A DNA stretch of 64,000 nt from Toxonevra muliebris (Eukaryota > Arthropoda > Insecta > Diptera > Pallopteridae), in contig OY829326.1 in assembly GCA_963691655.1 (NCBI GenBank), forward strand, positions 70,487,235 to 70,551,234, in the 5' to 3' direction. Positions 23,421 through 35,339 of this stretch are shown piece after piece. The position numbers and the translations under genes were made by a program. How positions within the stretch are numbered: position 1 is the stretch's first letter; each line of letters starts with the position of its first letter. Below the pieces are notes generated by a model, which was not told where the DNA came from, did not search any database, and saw nothing but the letters and a program-made list of their open reading frames with translations.

Positions 23421-24093
23421 GTTATCCTTTTTCCAGAGCTCATCATCGGTATCATATATTTAGTCTCAACTGGATGTGTTCCAACTTATTGAATTACGTT
23501 GAAAGGTTCTATGGGATAGTTGTCCTGTGGCTCGTAATCTTTCAACGGATTATGCTGCCCGATTTCCTGCAAAGAGATCAATCTTTTCTTTTCTAAAGAT
23601 TTATTATTAAGATGAAATCCATTCAAGAAGATAAAACAGACCTTCTAAAGTTTCTTTCAAGTCATTAAAAAACTGGTTTTCCCTACAAAAGACAGTGGAT
23701 TAAAGCCTCCAGTGGGAGAACTGTTCTTTCGCTGTTTTTTGGGGTGTTTTTAAGGTAAAAAATTTATTTATTTATTTCCCCCTACGGCCTTTGCTAGGAA
23801 GCATCACGGAACAAGTTTCTTCAAACGTGAAATATTTTACTATGTAGTCCAACCGATGGAAACTCGGTACCAAAGCAAAAATTAAATTACAGCTGTTAAA
23901 TATTAACAATAACAAATCTTCAGTACTTTCTGTATGGGGTGAAGAACCCCATACTTTATACTTTTTAGTTCTTCTTAAAAGCGTAGTATATTAAAAACTT
24001 TCGTATTTAAATAATTTTTTTTAATTACTTGATTTACTCTGCAACCCATCTTGAAGCCACAATGGTGGCTTAAGTTTGATTGTCTTTTGCGCT

Positions 24094-25168
24094 TAGTGTC
24101 CGTCCGAATATTCGGCTTCGATTTTTCGGTTATTCGGCCTAAAAATACATCGGCTTCAGCAAAAAATGGCCGAAGCTTTGGCCGAAGTATTTGGCCGAAG
24201 CCGAAAATAGCCAAACTTTTTTGCTTTTCAAGGAAGACTTGAAGAGTATTGTAAAGAAGAGCGAACTGTTAGAGAAGGCCACATTTTCCATTACTGGCGC
24301 TTAATTTTTTTTCCTTTCAAGGAGGTCAAAAGGTTAAAAAATTTTTTGTTGATAAAATTGCTCTAGAATATGTGTGCAAACGTATTCTTTGAAATTCACG
24401 ATCGATTGAAAATTACAGATGTAGAACTTGGTAGGCCCTGGTACAGCAGTCATGCATATTTGAACTTTGAAACTAAGCGGTTTTTCTCAAAACAGAATTT
24501 TTCGAAATGGATGCCACGATATCTCCCAAACTAATGAACCGATTACGCTTAAATTTTTATCATATCTTCAATACATCTATAGTTTTACTACGTCCGAACC
24601 AGTGTCATTGTGCTATTTCTCAATGTTTTTATTTAAATTGAAATTGTTAAAAAAAATTATAAAAATCAAATATACATATATTTTCAAAACTGGATAGATA
24701 AAAATACAAACTTTTAATGACTTAACTAAAAGAAGATACGATAAAACTATCTCAAAAATTGAATTTTCAATATTTTTACTTAATTCTGGTTCCGACTATA
24801 GGCACGTTGATTCAATCTTTGAATTTAGGACTTTTTTTACACAGGTGTCGTTGAACGACAGTTTTTCTACAGATATATAGTCGATATAACTGTATATTTT
24901 AACGTAAACAAATTTTTAAATGATTCTTGAAATAAATAATATTTGTCAGCTCCTTCGACAGTGAACAGTTTAGTGCTTTTTAATTGGGGAATCTATTATT
25001 TATATTTTTCTGTATATATATGCAAACACATAGGTCGAAAAAAATTTAGTTTTTTTTTTTATATTTAAAAAATCCTTCTGTGTTCGACTTCGGCCGAAGG
25101 TTAGATGAATGGCCGAAGTTCGGCTTCGGCTACGGCTAGGCCAAAAAATGACCTTCGGTCGGACACTA
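24094..25168. mobile_element. Non-autonomous hAT with subterminal GGCCGAAG repeats
   Basis: Inverted ends TAGTGTCCGTCCGAA (left) and TAGTGTCCGACCGAA (right, reverse complement) flank 1075 bp. The 8-bp flanks TTTGCGCT (24086-24093) and ATTGCGCT (25169-25176) differ at one base, as expected of a hAT target duplication. Multiple GGCCGAAG / CTTCGGCC and CGGCTTCGG motifs cluster within the first ~120 and last ~85 bp. hAT transposases are known to bind such subterminal repeats. The interior frames (24467-24697 and others) carry no transposase motif. Confidence 0.85.
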
Positions 25169-25179
25169 ATTGCGCTTTC

Positions 25180-27110
25180 AGTTATCCATTGTAAGAAATA
25201 AGTAACTAGTCTTAAGATTTTTAAGGTTGACTCTTGGTATTGGCAAATGTTGTGTTTCTAAGTCTTCCCGAATCATGTAAAAAATAAAAAATGTTCCGCT
25301 TAATTATAATTCAAATATAAATTTTAATTTTTGCTATAATTTTAAAACAGCTACGGTTTTTTTTTTAATTACAAATCCCTCACATATACGAATTAAACAA
25401 AATTATATGTATAAAAATAAAAACTTTATTTATTTTTTTTTTTACGAATTAAACAAAATTATATAAAATTAAAAATTATATTTTATTCATGTGCACGCAT
25501 GCAACTGCAAATTTCAATTACACATACTTATTCCAGTCTTGATTTCTTTCCAAATTTACGTACTCCTGAAATTTCCGTTCTGCTTTTTTTATATTTTTTT
25601 AATTTTATTTTTATCCTTGAATTTATTTTAATATGCAAAACCAGTAGCAGTAACAATTTTTGTATTTTGTCGTTGTCGACGACATGAAAAAATACTCTAC
25701 ACCGCGCTCAACCACGTGTACTAATATACACGACCACAATCTTCTCACGCCACTCAGTTCAAACATACGCCATGTATGTGTTTATATGTATGTTTATATG
25801 ACCCAATGAATACGTTCCTTGGGATTTAGTTTGTAACCTATTCGCACATGTTATAAACATAAATCCAGCGCCATTGCCGGCGTCATTTTTAAACCCTTTT
25901 TTCTACATGTTTTTTACATACACATAAACATAAGCAAAAAGCAACAACCGACATATTTTATTTTATTTCATTTTTATGTATTTATATTTTTCCCAAGCAT
26001 TTGTATTATTTTTTGCTGAAATACATACATCAAGGGAACACATTACACTTTATTTTATTTTATTTTATTTTTTAGCTTAAATATTTAAATATTTTTTAAA
26101 TTAAAATTTGTTCATGTATTGTTGTGTACGATCTACCCTTTTTCTGCTACTCTTTTTCTACTTACTATCTACCGGTATGTGATTTTTTAATGCATATGAG
26201 ATTGATGCACATTTTTTGTTTTTTAATTTTACATTTTATATCCTGTTATTTATTTATTTTTTTTTTTTTACTTTTAAAATATTGTTTAATGATTTCGTTT
26301 TAGTTTTCAGTAATATTTTTTTCTGCCACACACACGTACATTTTGCACACAATGTCGATTAATCCTCTACCACTTTCATAAAAATTCTTTTAAATTTATT
26401 TGCTTTTGTGTATGTGTTTTTTCTCTTTCTATATGTGTGTGGTTCTTTAAACCTTTTCATTGTATCCTCGTATATGCTCCTATGTGCTTATATGTGTAAA
26501 TGTGTGTGTGCAAATTTAAATTAAAAGCATTTTACGCGCTTGTATTAATTGAGTATAATCTCTCAGGGATTTAAATTATTAAAAAATACCTACCAACATA
26601 TATACATTTTTTTTTTTCATTGTTATATTGATTTTGGTGCTGATTTTTGAAACAACACACTCTTTGGTATCTCAAATATACCACCAATACGATTATATAA
26701 TAAAAAGCTTTGCTGCTCCAGTTGCAAACAAAATTTTAATAAAAACTTGTGCTATACATTGATTAATATGAAGCATCAATATTTATTCCCATATTTACTT
26801 ACGTTATTGTTATTCATTTTAATTAAGTTGATATGAAACGAATGAGAGAATTAATAAATTTAAATATTTCGTACTTTCATTTGTTGCACTGAGTTTGGTT
26901 CTTTCAGAGCTCAGCGGTAAATTCATTTAATTCCAGTTTGTGAGATTGCGTGCAGAGTAATACCAAAAAATTTTATAAATATTAATGCTACCACATTTGG
27001 GCGTGCAATTTTTGTGCGATATAAATTGTTATGAACAGGATATGGAGTTAAACCGTTCGGATTTTTTCGGATGTGACGAGGTACAATGGAATGTTGCATT
27101 AAAGAATGAT
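25180..27110. other. Non-coding AT-rich stretch
   Basis: Holds a 21-bp direct repeat ACGAATTAAACAAAATTATA at 25388 and 25444, poly-T runs, a TTTTA pentanucleotide repeat at 26049-26073, and TGTG-rich runs near 26400-26520. No gene, RNA gene or terminal-repeat pair is seen. Confidence 0.55.
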
Positions 27111-27117
27111 ATAAATA

Positions 27118-28382
27118 AGTCTGGGGAAGGAAAAAGTGGAGAGATGGAATTCTACCAAACCAGAGAGTAGAAGAGACGATCAGAGACGAAGAAGGTGAAA
27201 AAAGGAAGGAAGCAGACAGAAGGTTTAAAAGAGAGAAATAGTAATTTGATGGAGATGAATAAGAGTGAGAGAGAAGAAAAAAATAGCAATAGGGCACAGA
27301 GACAGTGAGGGGTAAAGCAGAAGGGAGACATGATATAAGAAATACAGGGAAAGTATGGAGGAAGATGAGGAAAATGTTAGGTAAAGAGGGAGGAAAAGGC
27401 AGACAGTAAGGGAGTCGAATTAAGAAATATGAAAAGAAATAGGGGCGGGTTTTAGTGAAAGAGGAACTGTGAAAAATTTGGTCAAAGAAAAAAAGGAAAT
27501 AGAAGATAAAAAGTAAAATAGATAAAGAAAGCACAAAGGTAATGAAGTTTAGAAGAGAAATGTGTAAGAGAATACGTAGGAGTAGAATGTTTGAGGAGTG
27601 AAAGGAAAGAGAGAGCGAATCTGATAGCCAAGATTATGAAAAGGAAAATAAAGGGTTGAAGATGTATATGGATGAAAAGAGAGAGAGAGAGAATAAGGGA
27701 GAGTGGAGAGATAGAGGAGATACAGAAAAAGAGGAGACGGAATTGAGACGGAAGGAAGTGGGAATTTGGAGACGAAGGGAATAAAAAGTGACAAATGGAG
27801 AGGGATAGCGAAAGAAAAGGAGAGTAACAGTTAAAGAAAGACAAAGAAATTGGAAAAATATGATCAGAGAAAAAAAAGGTATAGGAAAAAGAAGTTAGCA
27901 ATACGTGAAATAAAAGAGAAATGGGGGTGAAGGAGGAGGTGAAGATAAATAGAGAAAAAATAAAGCCCAAAGAGAATGAGGGCTAACAGGGCAAGTGAGT
28001 GAAAAGAAATAGAAAGTATGTGCGAAAATATTAACGAGAAGTAAAAAGAGTAAAGAGAGGAGATAGAAGGGCGAGAAGGGAGAAGAGGTAGAAAGAGGAA
28101 GATTAAGATGAGAAGAAATAGAAAGTATGTGCGAAAATATTAACGAGAAGTAAAAAGAGTAAAGAGAGGAGATAGAAGGGCGAGAAGGGAGAAGAGGTAG
28201 AAAGAGGAAGATTAGTAGGAAGAGCAAACATTTTGGTATAAGGAACACAGAAGGGGCACAGAGGATATGACAGAGTGTGACGGATTTGAAGAGATGGAAT
28301 AAAATAAACATGAGTGGAATGAATGAATAGTGTAGAAAATGGGAGTAGAGAGGATGATGATAAAAAAAGGAGAACGAACAAA
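27118..28382. repeat. 1.27-kb purine-rich (GA) tract
   Basis: The plus strand is overwhelmingly A and G (GAGAGAGAGAGA, GGAGGAAAAGG and similar), bounded fairly sharply at both ends. The long minus-strand frames here (26923-27534, 27482-27970, 27895-28389) are Ser/Phe/Leu/Pro-rich translations of the pyrimidine strand and are not genes. Such tracts can adopt triplex (H-DNA) structures; that is general knowledge, not shown here. Confidence 0.85.
28004..28214. repeat. Perfect 109-bp-period tandem duplication
   Basis: The block 28004-28105, which contains AGTATGTGCGAAAATATTAA, recurs at 28113-28214. The two copies are identical over about 102 bp. It sits within the purine-rich tract and looks recent. 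Confidence 0.9.
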
Positions 28383-28664
28383 TTGTCACTCTACCAGTGA
28401 AATCACCTTGTAAAAAACACTGATGTTATTAGACCAAAATTTATGTCTTAACTTGCTGGGTAAAGATCTATAGATCATGTTTATTTTTCAATATGAATAT
28501 ATAAGTATTCAGTCTGCCCTAAAAGCTGTCAAATCAGTTTTTAATTCATATCTCGTCAATATTTAACAAGATGAGCTTCTTCGCAGTAATCAACGAGAAA
28601 AACAAAATATTCAAAAAAATTATTCACTTTTGATTCAGGAAAACAAGTATTAGAAAGCTTTAAA

Positions 28665-28700
28665 GTCCCCTCTCCCCCCCCCTCCCCCCCTCCGAGGAGG
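28665..28700. repeat. C-rich homopolymer tract
   Basis: Runs of 8-9 C separated by single T, ending CTCCGAGGAGG. A simple-sequence tract. It is followed at 28735-28850 by CCAAAAAC/CAGA-type degenerate units that resemble the reverse complement of the 1275-1815 array. Confidence 0.8.
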
Positions 28701-29428
28701 TGGGTCTTGTTAGGCAGAACAAAACTTAGAGCAAGTTTGAAACCAAAAACCACAAAAATACCAAAACTCAAACAAAAAATAAAACCAATCAAAGCAGATT
28801 AAAACTTAGTAAATTTCAGACCGCAACCAAATCAAAACTCAGATTACATTAAAAAAATAATTATTGACTGAACCTTGAATGACCATCACTTTAGTGAAAG
28901 CCAACTGAGGTTTGGGTTTCATGCTTTTAAATAACTCATTTATAAGCAACAAGTAATGACTCTGACTTAATTAAAAAAAATAACTGCATATGTACCATAA
29001 ATCCATACAATGACAAAAAGCAATGAAGGTAACTTGGAACTCCATGTCGTATACTTGATAAAATGCGCTTATTTTTCCTGTGCATATAGACACCTAGAAT
29101 TTAATTTATGTATAAAATTTCATATTTGTCCAAAACTATAATTGTTCACTGTTATTTTAAATTTGAATATTACTTATTCTACAAACAAATAAGTAAACGA
29201 TGGCGTTATACCAAAAATTTAATAAATCTGAAATATTTTACTTTGCTGTTACTTTAAGTGAAGAAACTTTCTAAAATATTTGCATTTATTTACATATATC
29301 AAAATTTCATTTTCTAATAACATAAAATAATAAAAACGAAACTTTTTGGTATTGCAAAGCTAGAAGAAAAGAGGAGGTACAGGAATATACGGAAAAATAA
29401 AGGAGCGATATATAAATACATACATATA

Positions 29429-30618
29429 CAGTCTTTTCAACGAGAGCGTGTACGGCGTAATTCTACGAACAACTTCAAGTATCCAGTTGAACTCTATTTT
29501 CAAAATTCAACATTTCATTGCCAACGGCGCTGTATAACCTTTCAAACAATAGCAATTATAATTTCGTTTTTAAACGTTTTTAAGCTGCTATTCTTTGCTC
29601 ACATCCAAAGGAATCCAAAATGTAATAGGAAAGTGCTGCAAATATCTTGAGAAGTTGAAGGCATTCATAAAGAAATGGAACCAATTTTTTTTAAGACACC
29701 AGAATGTTTACGACTTGCCAAATCATTGTACTTCTAGAGGAACATCACAGGAGCAGGATCCGGTGATAGCATGAGTTTTTGAAGCCAATTCTACCATTAC
29801 ACTTGAAGCAGCCCAACAAAAACTGGCGCACAACGTCACTAATATATACCTTAGTATAATCCAAAGTCATTTAAATCAATTCCAAATTAAATTCTGAGCT
29901 ACCATAACCAAACTCTAACTGCCGGCAAAACGAACATATGGATAATGATTGGAGCGATGTAGCCTTTACAGACGAATCTTTTTTATCGACGGCAGGTACC
30001 ATACAATGTGCATTGTCCATTAAGGGCAGTAAGATGGTTCTGAGATTAGTTAAACATCCAAGAAAAGCTCATGTTTGGGGATGCGTTTGAAAACAGAGTT
30101 TTGACAGGATTACGAAAATTTGGATATCCAGTACATAATCTATTTATACCAGCATAGACTCTTATCTTCTGCCAATAACTGGTTTGAGAAAATAAATCGA
30201 AATTGAGTGTTTTAAGAGGGCAGGACCCTAAACATCAAAGTCGCTTGTGCAGTAAGTGAAAATAGGAAAATTGGATAAGAATTTTGGACTGCGCCTCTCA
30301 ATCTTTAAATGCTAACCACATTGAAAAATTTTGAGCAATTATTAAGCTCATCTCGAGTAGAAAAACTGCTAAGAGCATTGTCCAATTAAAACGACAGATT
30401 AAGTCAAAATGGCGGTGTTTGCCGCAATCGTACGCCGGAAAGATAGAGATAATATGACCTTGCGTTACCACGAAATTATTCAAAATTTTGGTAACTGGAC
30501 AGTATATTGATATGTCAGCGCATTGGACAAAGAAATGTTTAAAAATAATGAGGTTTTTTTTTTTAATTGAACATTTTTTGAAGGACTTAGGCCGTACACG
30601 CTCTTATTGAAAAGACTG
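29429..30618 (+). mobile_element. Tc1-like element relic with both TIRs
   Basis: Terminal inverted repeats CAGTCTTTTCAACGAGAGCG (left) and CAGTCTTTTCAATAAGAGCG (right, reverse complement) continue with TGTACGGC, giving about 28 of 31 matches, with TA at 29427-29428 and 30619-30620. The 1190-bp body contains a broken plus-strand transposase. Some sequence is missing relative to usual 1.3-1.7 kb elements. Confidence 0.85.
29590..30480 (+). pseudogene. Tc1-like transposase, broken
   Basis: At about 29950-30125 the frame reads WSDVAFTDESFLST, then VKHPRKAHVWGCV, a stop, and KQSFDRITKIW. FTDES holds the first catalytic Asp of the DD34E triad, and HVWGC is a conserved Tc1 motif. Downstream, after frameshifts, QDPKHQSRLC (about 30220-30250) represents the second catalytic region (NDPKHxSRLC). 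The final Glu block near 30285-30340 is barely readable. The N-terminal HTH is not clearly seen. Several stops show the gene is dead. Confidence 0.7.
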
Positions 30619-30639
30619 TACCAACCAAATATCTCTACA

Positions 30640-33230
30640 TGAATGAAACCTACAAATGCGGCCAACGCAAAAAAAGGATGATATATAAATATGTAAGTGA
30701 AATACCATATCCTTTAAATTCGTTTTACAAATAGTCGACAGCGACGAAGAAAGAAAGTAAAGATAAATTAAAAAAAGAAAAGAAATTCATACACAGGGAA
30801 AAAAAATGAAAATCAACAATGAAAATGAAAAAAAAGAAAAAAAAATAGAGAATGAAAATTTTTCACGGTGCGAAAACTTTTCAACGTAAAAGCCACAAGC
30901 TGGTGCTTTTAAATTGCAGCTGTTTCTGTAACTATTGCTGTCTGTCACTACCGTTGCTGTTGTTACTGTGTTCCTGTTAGCGTTGTTTTTGTTATTCTTT
31001 GCTGTTGCATTTGTTTATACAATTGTTGTCGTTGTTATTTCATAAATTTGACGGAAATAACGAGCACGTCACTGGCTGCAACATCAGTTACACAAACAAC
31101 AGTAGAACACACACACTCATAGATTTACTATATATAACAAAATAAGTAATACAGATTCCTCAAATATTTGTTTCGAACAAAATTTTATTGAAAAAAAAAA
31201 TTCATGCATACATACTTAAGTACGAAAAAAAGTAGTAAATATTGTAGTAGTTAGTATGAAATAAAGCAAAAAATAAGAATATAAAGAAGTGTATTTGATT
31301 GAAAAATCTGAAAAATAGAAAATAAAACACAGGAACTAAACGTAAAATAGCGGAAGAAATAAGAAACGTACAAAAGCAACAACAAGAAAAATGGAGCATC
31401 AATAGCAACAACAACCACACTAACAACAAAAAATGTTGACATTGCAATATCACATAGTAGTGAATAGTTTATAATGGGAGGGGGAGCAAAAACGCAGAAG
31501 AGACAACATTATTTTGCATACGTTTTGCATATCCTGCCCGCAAGATATAGAGTAGCAACTGATTTTTCGTTGTTCTTGTTTTCAACATTGCTGCTCTTCT
31601 CATCTTTACTCATCTCATCTCACATTGGTTGCATGCTGGTAAAACTTGCGCACCGCGCGCCACTCAACCGCATCGTTTATTTTATGAATGAGTGTGTGTT
31701 TTTTCTCACAGCAAATGCATTTCATATTCGTATATATCTTATTTCCAAAGAAAACTTTCAAGTTAGAAAGTTTGCTCTTCTTAGCTGTATTCAGTTTTGG
31801 TTGACGAGCGCCGCACATGAAACTTGGAATATATTTAGTTTATATTTTTGTAGAAGATTTGAAGAGTTTAAAGTAATTGAATTGACGTTTATCTATTGCA
31901 AAAAAAAAAAAGAAAAAAAAACTGAAATGTATAAGTGATAACTTTTAAATTATATTTGAAAATGTTAGTTGGGGAGTTGAGGTATTGAGGCTACGAATAA
32001 GAGTGGCAACTAATAAGTAGCTTGAAAAAAACTAATAGCTTAATAGTGACACCTTTTGTAGATATGCTTTTTAAACGTTTTAAACCACTATGACAAGACA
32101 TAGACTACTATAACTAGAGTTGCCAGATGAAAGTTATATCGGAAATTTTCAGGGTTCATCTAGGCCTTGAAAAATATATTGCGATTCTTCTGGACAACTA
32201 TATTGAAGTCGCATTTAGGAATAAAATACCTTGAATCGGAGAGAAATTATCTCAATTTTCATGAAAATCGCCACAAAAAAATACCATCACTTAAATTTTC
32301 TAATGTTTTGATGAAAAACCTTAACATTTTTGAGTTCCTATTATTTGTGACTAATCATTTATTTGGCCAAAAGTAACGTACTGAAAATTGGTTTTTAAAA
32401 AGACATTGAACGTTTTACAATACTTACTAGTTTACTAAAACATATTCCAGTTTAAGGCCTTTTATGACGGTGCACACCTAAAATGTTCCGGTTAATCCAT
32501 TCGGTGCCATTGGTTACTGGTGACACAAAATCTATTGCATCGATTTAATAAATTTGTATTCATAAAAAAGGCAATTGACTGCGCTTTAGTTATTACTAAT
32601 AAAAAGCATTGGAATTGTTTGCTAATTGACGGCACCAGAGTGACGAGAATAAAAAAAATTAAACATTTTTTTCAAACCTTTTTTCAATCGCTCTAAATAT
32701 TTAAAATATTTGTCCAAATAAGCAAAATACATAACATAATTTCCAATATTTTAATTTTTTTGTTTTCACACGAAGTTAAAACCATAAATATTATTGAAAA
32801 GTAGACGTATATATATTTGCAGATTCTATACCGTGTGTCAAGCACATTGCACCATTGCATCATCAGATTAATATCCACCATGTTGTGAAACATGAACAAT
32901 GGCTAACTGTATCTAGATACCATTTGGTCCATGGTGTCCACTCCTGCTTTATTATCGTTGAAGTCCAAGATAGCATCCGACTTACATTTATCAGTGGTTA
33001 CAGTGGCTTGCGTATAGTGTTGACTTTACAACAATAGAACATATTTTTTACCTTGGCAACGTACTGCAACATTGTCACATTTTCGTTGCGAAAAGCAAAC
33101 AAAGTTTCGTACAAAAATCAGTGCCAACTACAGATAAAAAGCATTTTCGTGCATATTTTTGTTCTCTGTGCTGATCACTATAGCGATAAAGATGTTTGGT
33201 GTTGAAACAAAGGACATTCCAGACAAAGAA
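30640..33230. other. Non-coding stretch, includes a solo hAT-type end
   Basis: A/AAAG-rich DNA (30740-30860), TTG-type trinucleotides (30940-31040) and A-rich runs. The 154-residue frame at 31474-31938 has a hydrophobic stretch (FLFSTLLLFSSLLISS) but no recognised domain and ends in a poly-Lys tail; I treat it as chance. At 32103 the sequence TAGAGTTGCCAGATG, followed by ATATCGGAAATTTTCAG, matches the left end of the hAT at 56877-57483; no partner end was found. Confidence 0.45.
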
Positions 33231-33231
33231 A

Positions 33232-33462
33232 AATATAAAATGCGATGTGGCCTGTCTAGGCCACATGGTACAGTCCTTGAAGTTTTGGTCTTAAAAATGT
33301 TTTTTTGTTCTACCAACTAAACGCAAACTCATCGGCAATAGCACCATGAATAGACGCAGATGGATAATATATTCACCGCCTGCCGAAAAGTCAATGGGGG
33401 AACAAAATATTCACTTTTGAAAATCGAAATGGCCTGGCTAGGCCACATTGCCCATCGGAGGG
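33232..33462. mobile_element. piggyBac-type fragment with subterminal palindromes
   Basis: The right end reads CGGAGGGTTAA, so TTAA then CCCTCCG inward. Two palindromes lie near its ends: ATGTGGCCT-GTCT-AGGCCACAT at 33245-33266 and TGGCCT-GGCT-AGGCCA at 33430-33445. The element at 39146-39864 shares the CCCTCCG end and a GCCTAGCCAGGCC motif. The left TTAA end is not visible, so the left boundary is approximate. Non-coding. Confidence 0.5.
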
Positions 33463-33469
33463 TTAAAGT

Positions 33470-35330
33470 TCTTATTTTTGCACGCCGTTATATTCTATGG
33501 CTTAAATCACTTAAGGAAATAATATAGAAGGAAAATTTTTAAAATTGTTCGATTTTAAACTCATTTTGAGTAAAAAGGAGTGCTCAGGTTAGTAACTCAC
33601 AAACAATAATGTGCGCTCAGCACCACTTATTACCTTTTAGGAAATTTCGCTCGTAATTGATATTTATGAACTATTGTAATTATTTTAAGTTTTCACTTTC
33701 AACGCTCACCACCAACCGAATATTCGCTACTGCATGTTTAAGTGTATACAGGCTATAGTTTATGCAAAACAAATTGTCAAAAAGGTAGAATATCCGTTTT
33801 ACGCGCAGCGAAACCTAATACATCTAGCTTCAAAGCTAGATGAATATTAAGAACAGGTGTAGAGAATCTTTTTGAAAACCCTGTATATTTCTCGAAAATT
33901 TGACTTGGTTGGTTTTCACCTTCAGATCACTGAGGTTCAAAGCAATTTTTCGTTGGTTAGTAATAACTTCACTCGATGGATTATAAACCTTCTTATTGCT
34001 TTCGAAAATCGCTTCATTAGCACTGGAGTGTCTCAGACACCATCACAATGATGTCCCAATAAAATCAATATAGCGTAGATAATCGGGGCAGTAATTTCCT
34101 ACAGAAAATCATCCATACATTGTCGCATTGTCGTGGTGCTGTCCTGTGATATTGCAATTATAACAATCTGCTGATCTACTAAGCAGTTAACAAATATCAC
34201 GAGAGAATATTGTATCTCAGTTCTTTTCAAAAAGCACCGATTTATTGAACATACTGAACAAATTCTTCATAATCAACGATGAATTATACCCAACATATTG
34301 AAAAGATCGCTCAAGAAAACTTACAAAAAAAGTTTTTACACTAATACTTTAATTTTCTAAGTTCCTTTGGAACCTCCTACTCCTTTACATGTTTCAAGCT
34401 TTCAGTTTTGTTATTAGCCTTAATTTGAATAAGAATTTAATTTTAAATCTTTATACAGAATATTATGAAAAAATTTGTTCTTACTATTAAATATCTAAAA
34501 AAAGAATTCAAACCACGTTTCACTAACCACGTACATACATATATTCACGTATATGTACCCAGCAAAAACAGAAAGAATTTGTAACTACATGTTTCCAAAA
34601 TAAATATTTTTCAAATGATTGACACCAAACTAACCAATTAACATCTAGAACATTATAATTTGGTAAATAAACTTAGATGAAATTAAGTTAAAGTCATTGG
34701 AGAGAATAAATTTTTCTTTTAAATTTAGTCAACAAAGTACAAAAAAAGAATAAGTTTTGAAAGTACACAGTTACACAGTTTTTTACTGGTTATATTTCTA
34801 CATGTAAATTTTATTTATTTCAATGTATTTGTAAAGTGAAGCAGTTTGGCATGCAAACATTCAAAGAATAAGTGCGAGTATGTAAGACGAAACGTTGTGT
34901 CTATCTGTCTGTCTTACTGTGTTACTACTACGTGACGTATTTGAGTGCATCGTAGATGTATGTATGTGCGACATGTGTGTATATGATTCTGTATCGCATA
35001 AGTGCGTATGTGTTATACATTTGTAAGTGTTTGGATTAACGTGCATACATTAATAGCATGCAATTTACTAAAGTTTTAGAAATTCTATTTTTGTATTATT
35101 TATTTAAAAGTTTCGTAAAAAATAGCAAAAAAAAAAAACATTGAAGATTTTATATTTGCTTTTGGGATGGAACTTTAAGAAATTCTAGATTTACATACAT
35201 AACTATGTAGAATTAAAGTTATATCATTAGTAGTTTACAAAAATTTGATAGCAAACGGGACTGATGTGCGTATAAGCTCGAGCTTAATCTTGGAATTAGG
35301 CATACAAACTTTGATTAAATTATAAAGTTA
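33470..35330. other. Non-coding stretch, no gene seen
   Basis: AT-rich sequence with a local inverted pair CATCTAGCTT / AAGCTAGATG near 33821-33842 and a TGTG/CATA-rich stretch at 34860-35050. The frame at 34861-35046 is a microsatellite translation. No gene is supported. Confidence 0.5.
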
Positions 35331-35339
35331 CTTGAAATC

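Noticed and set aside
26923..28389. Long minus-strand frames of 203, 162 and 164 residues
   Set aside because: They are Ser/Phe/Leu/Pro-rich translations of the pyrimidine strand of a purine tract; overlapping frames are open at once and no domain is present.
31474..31938. 154-residue plus-strand frame with a hydrophobic stretch
   Set aside because: No recognised domain, poly-Lys tail from an A-run, and one frame of this length is not surprising in 128 kb of scanned strands.
33821..33842. CATCTAGCTT / AAGCTAGATG hairpin as terminator or small RNA
   Set aside because: Very short stem with no supporting context; such pairs are expected in AT-rich DNA.
34100..34200. HHDNA-like peptide on the minus strand, suggesting another mariner
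   Set aside because: Only five residues match; the flanking blocks expected in mariner (before and after) are absent.
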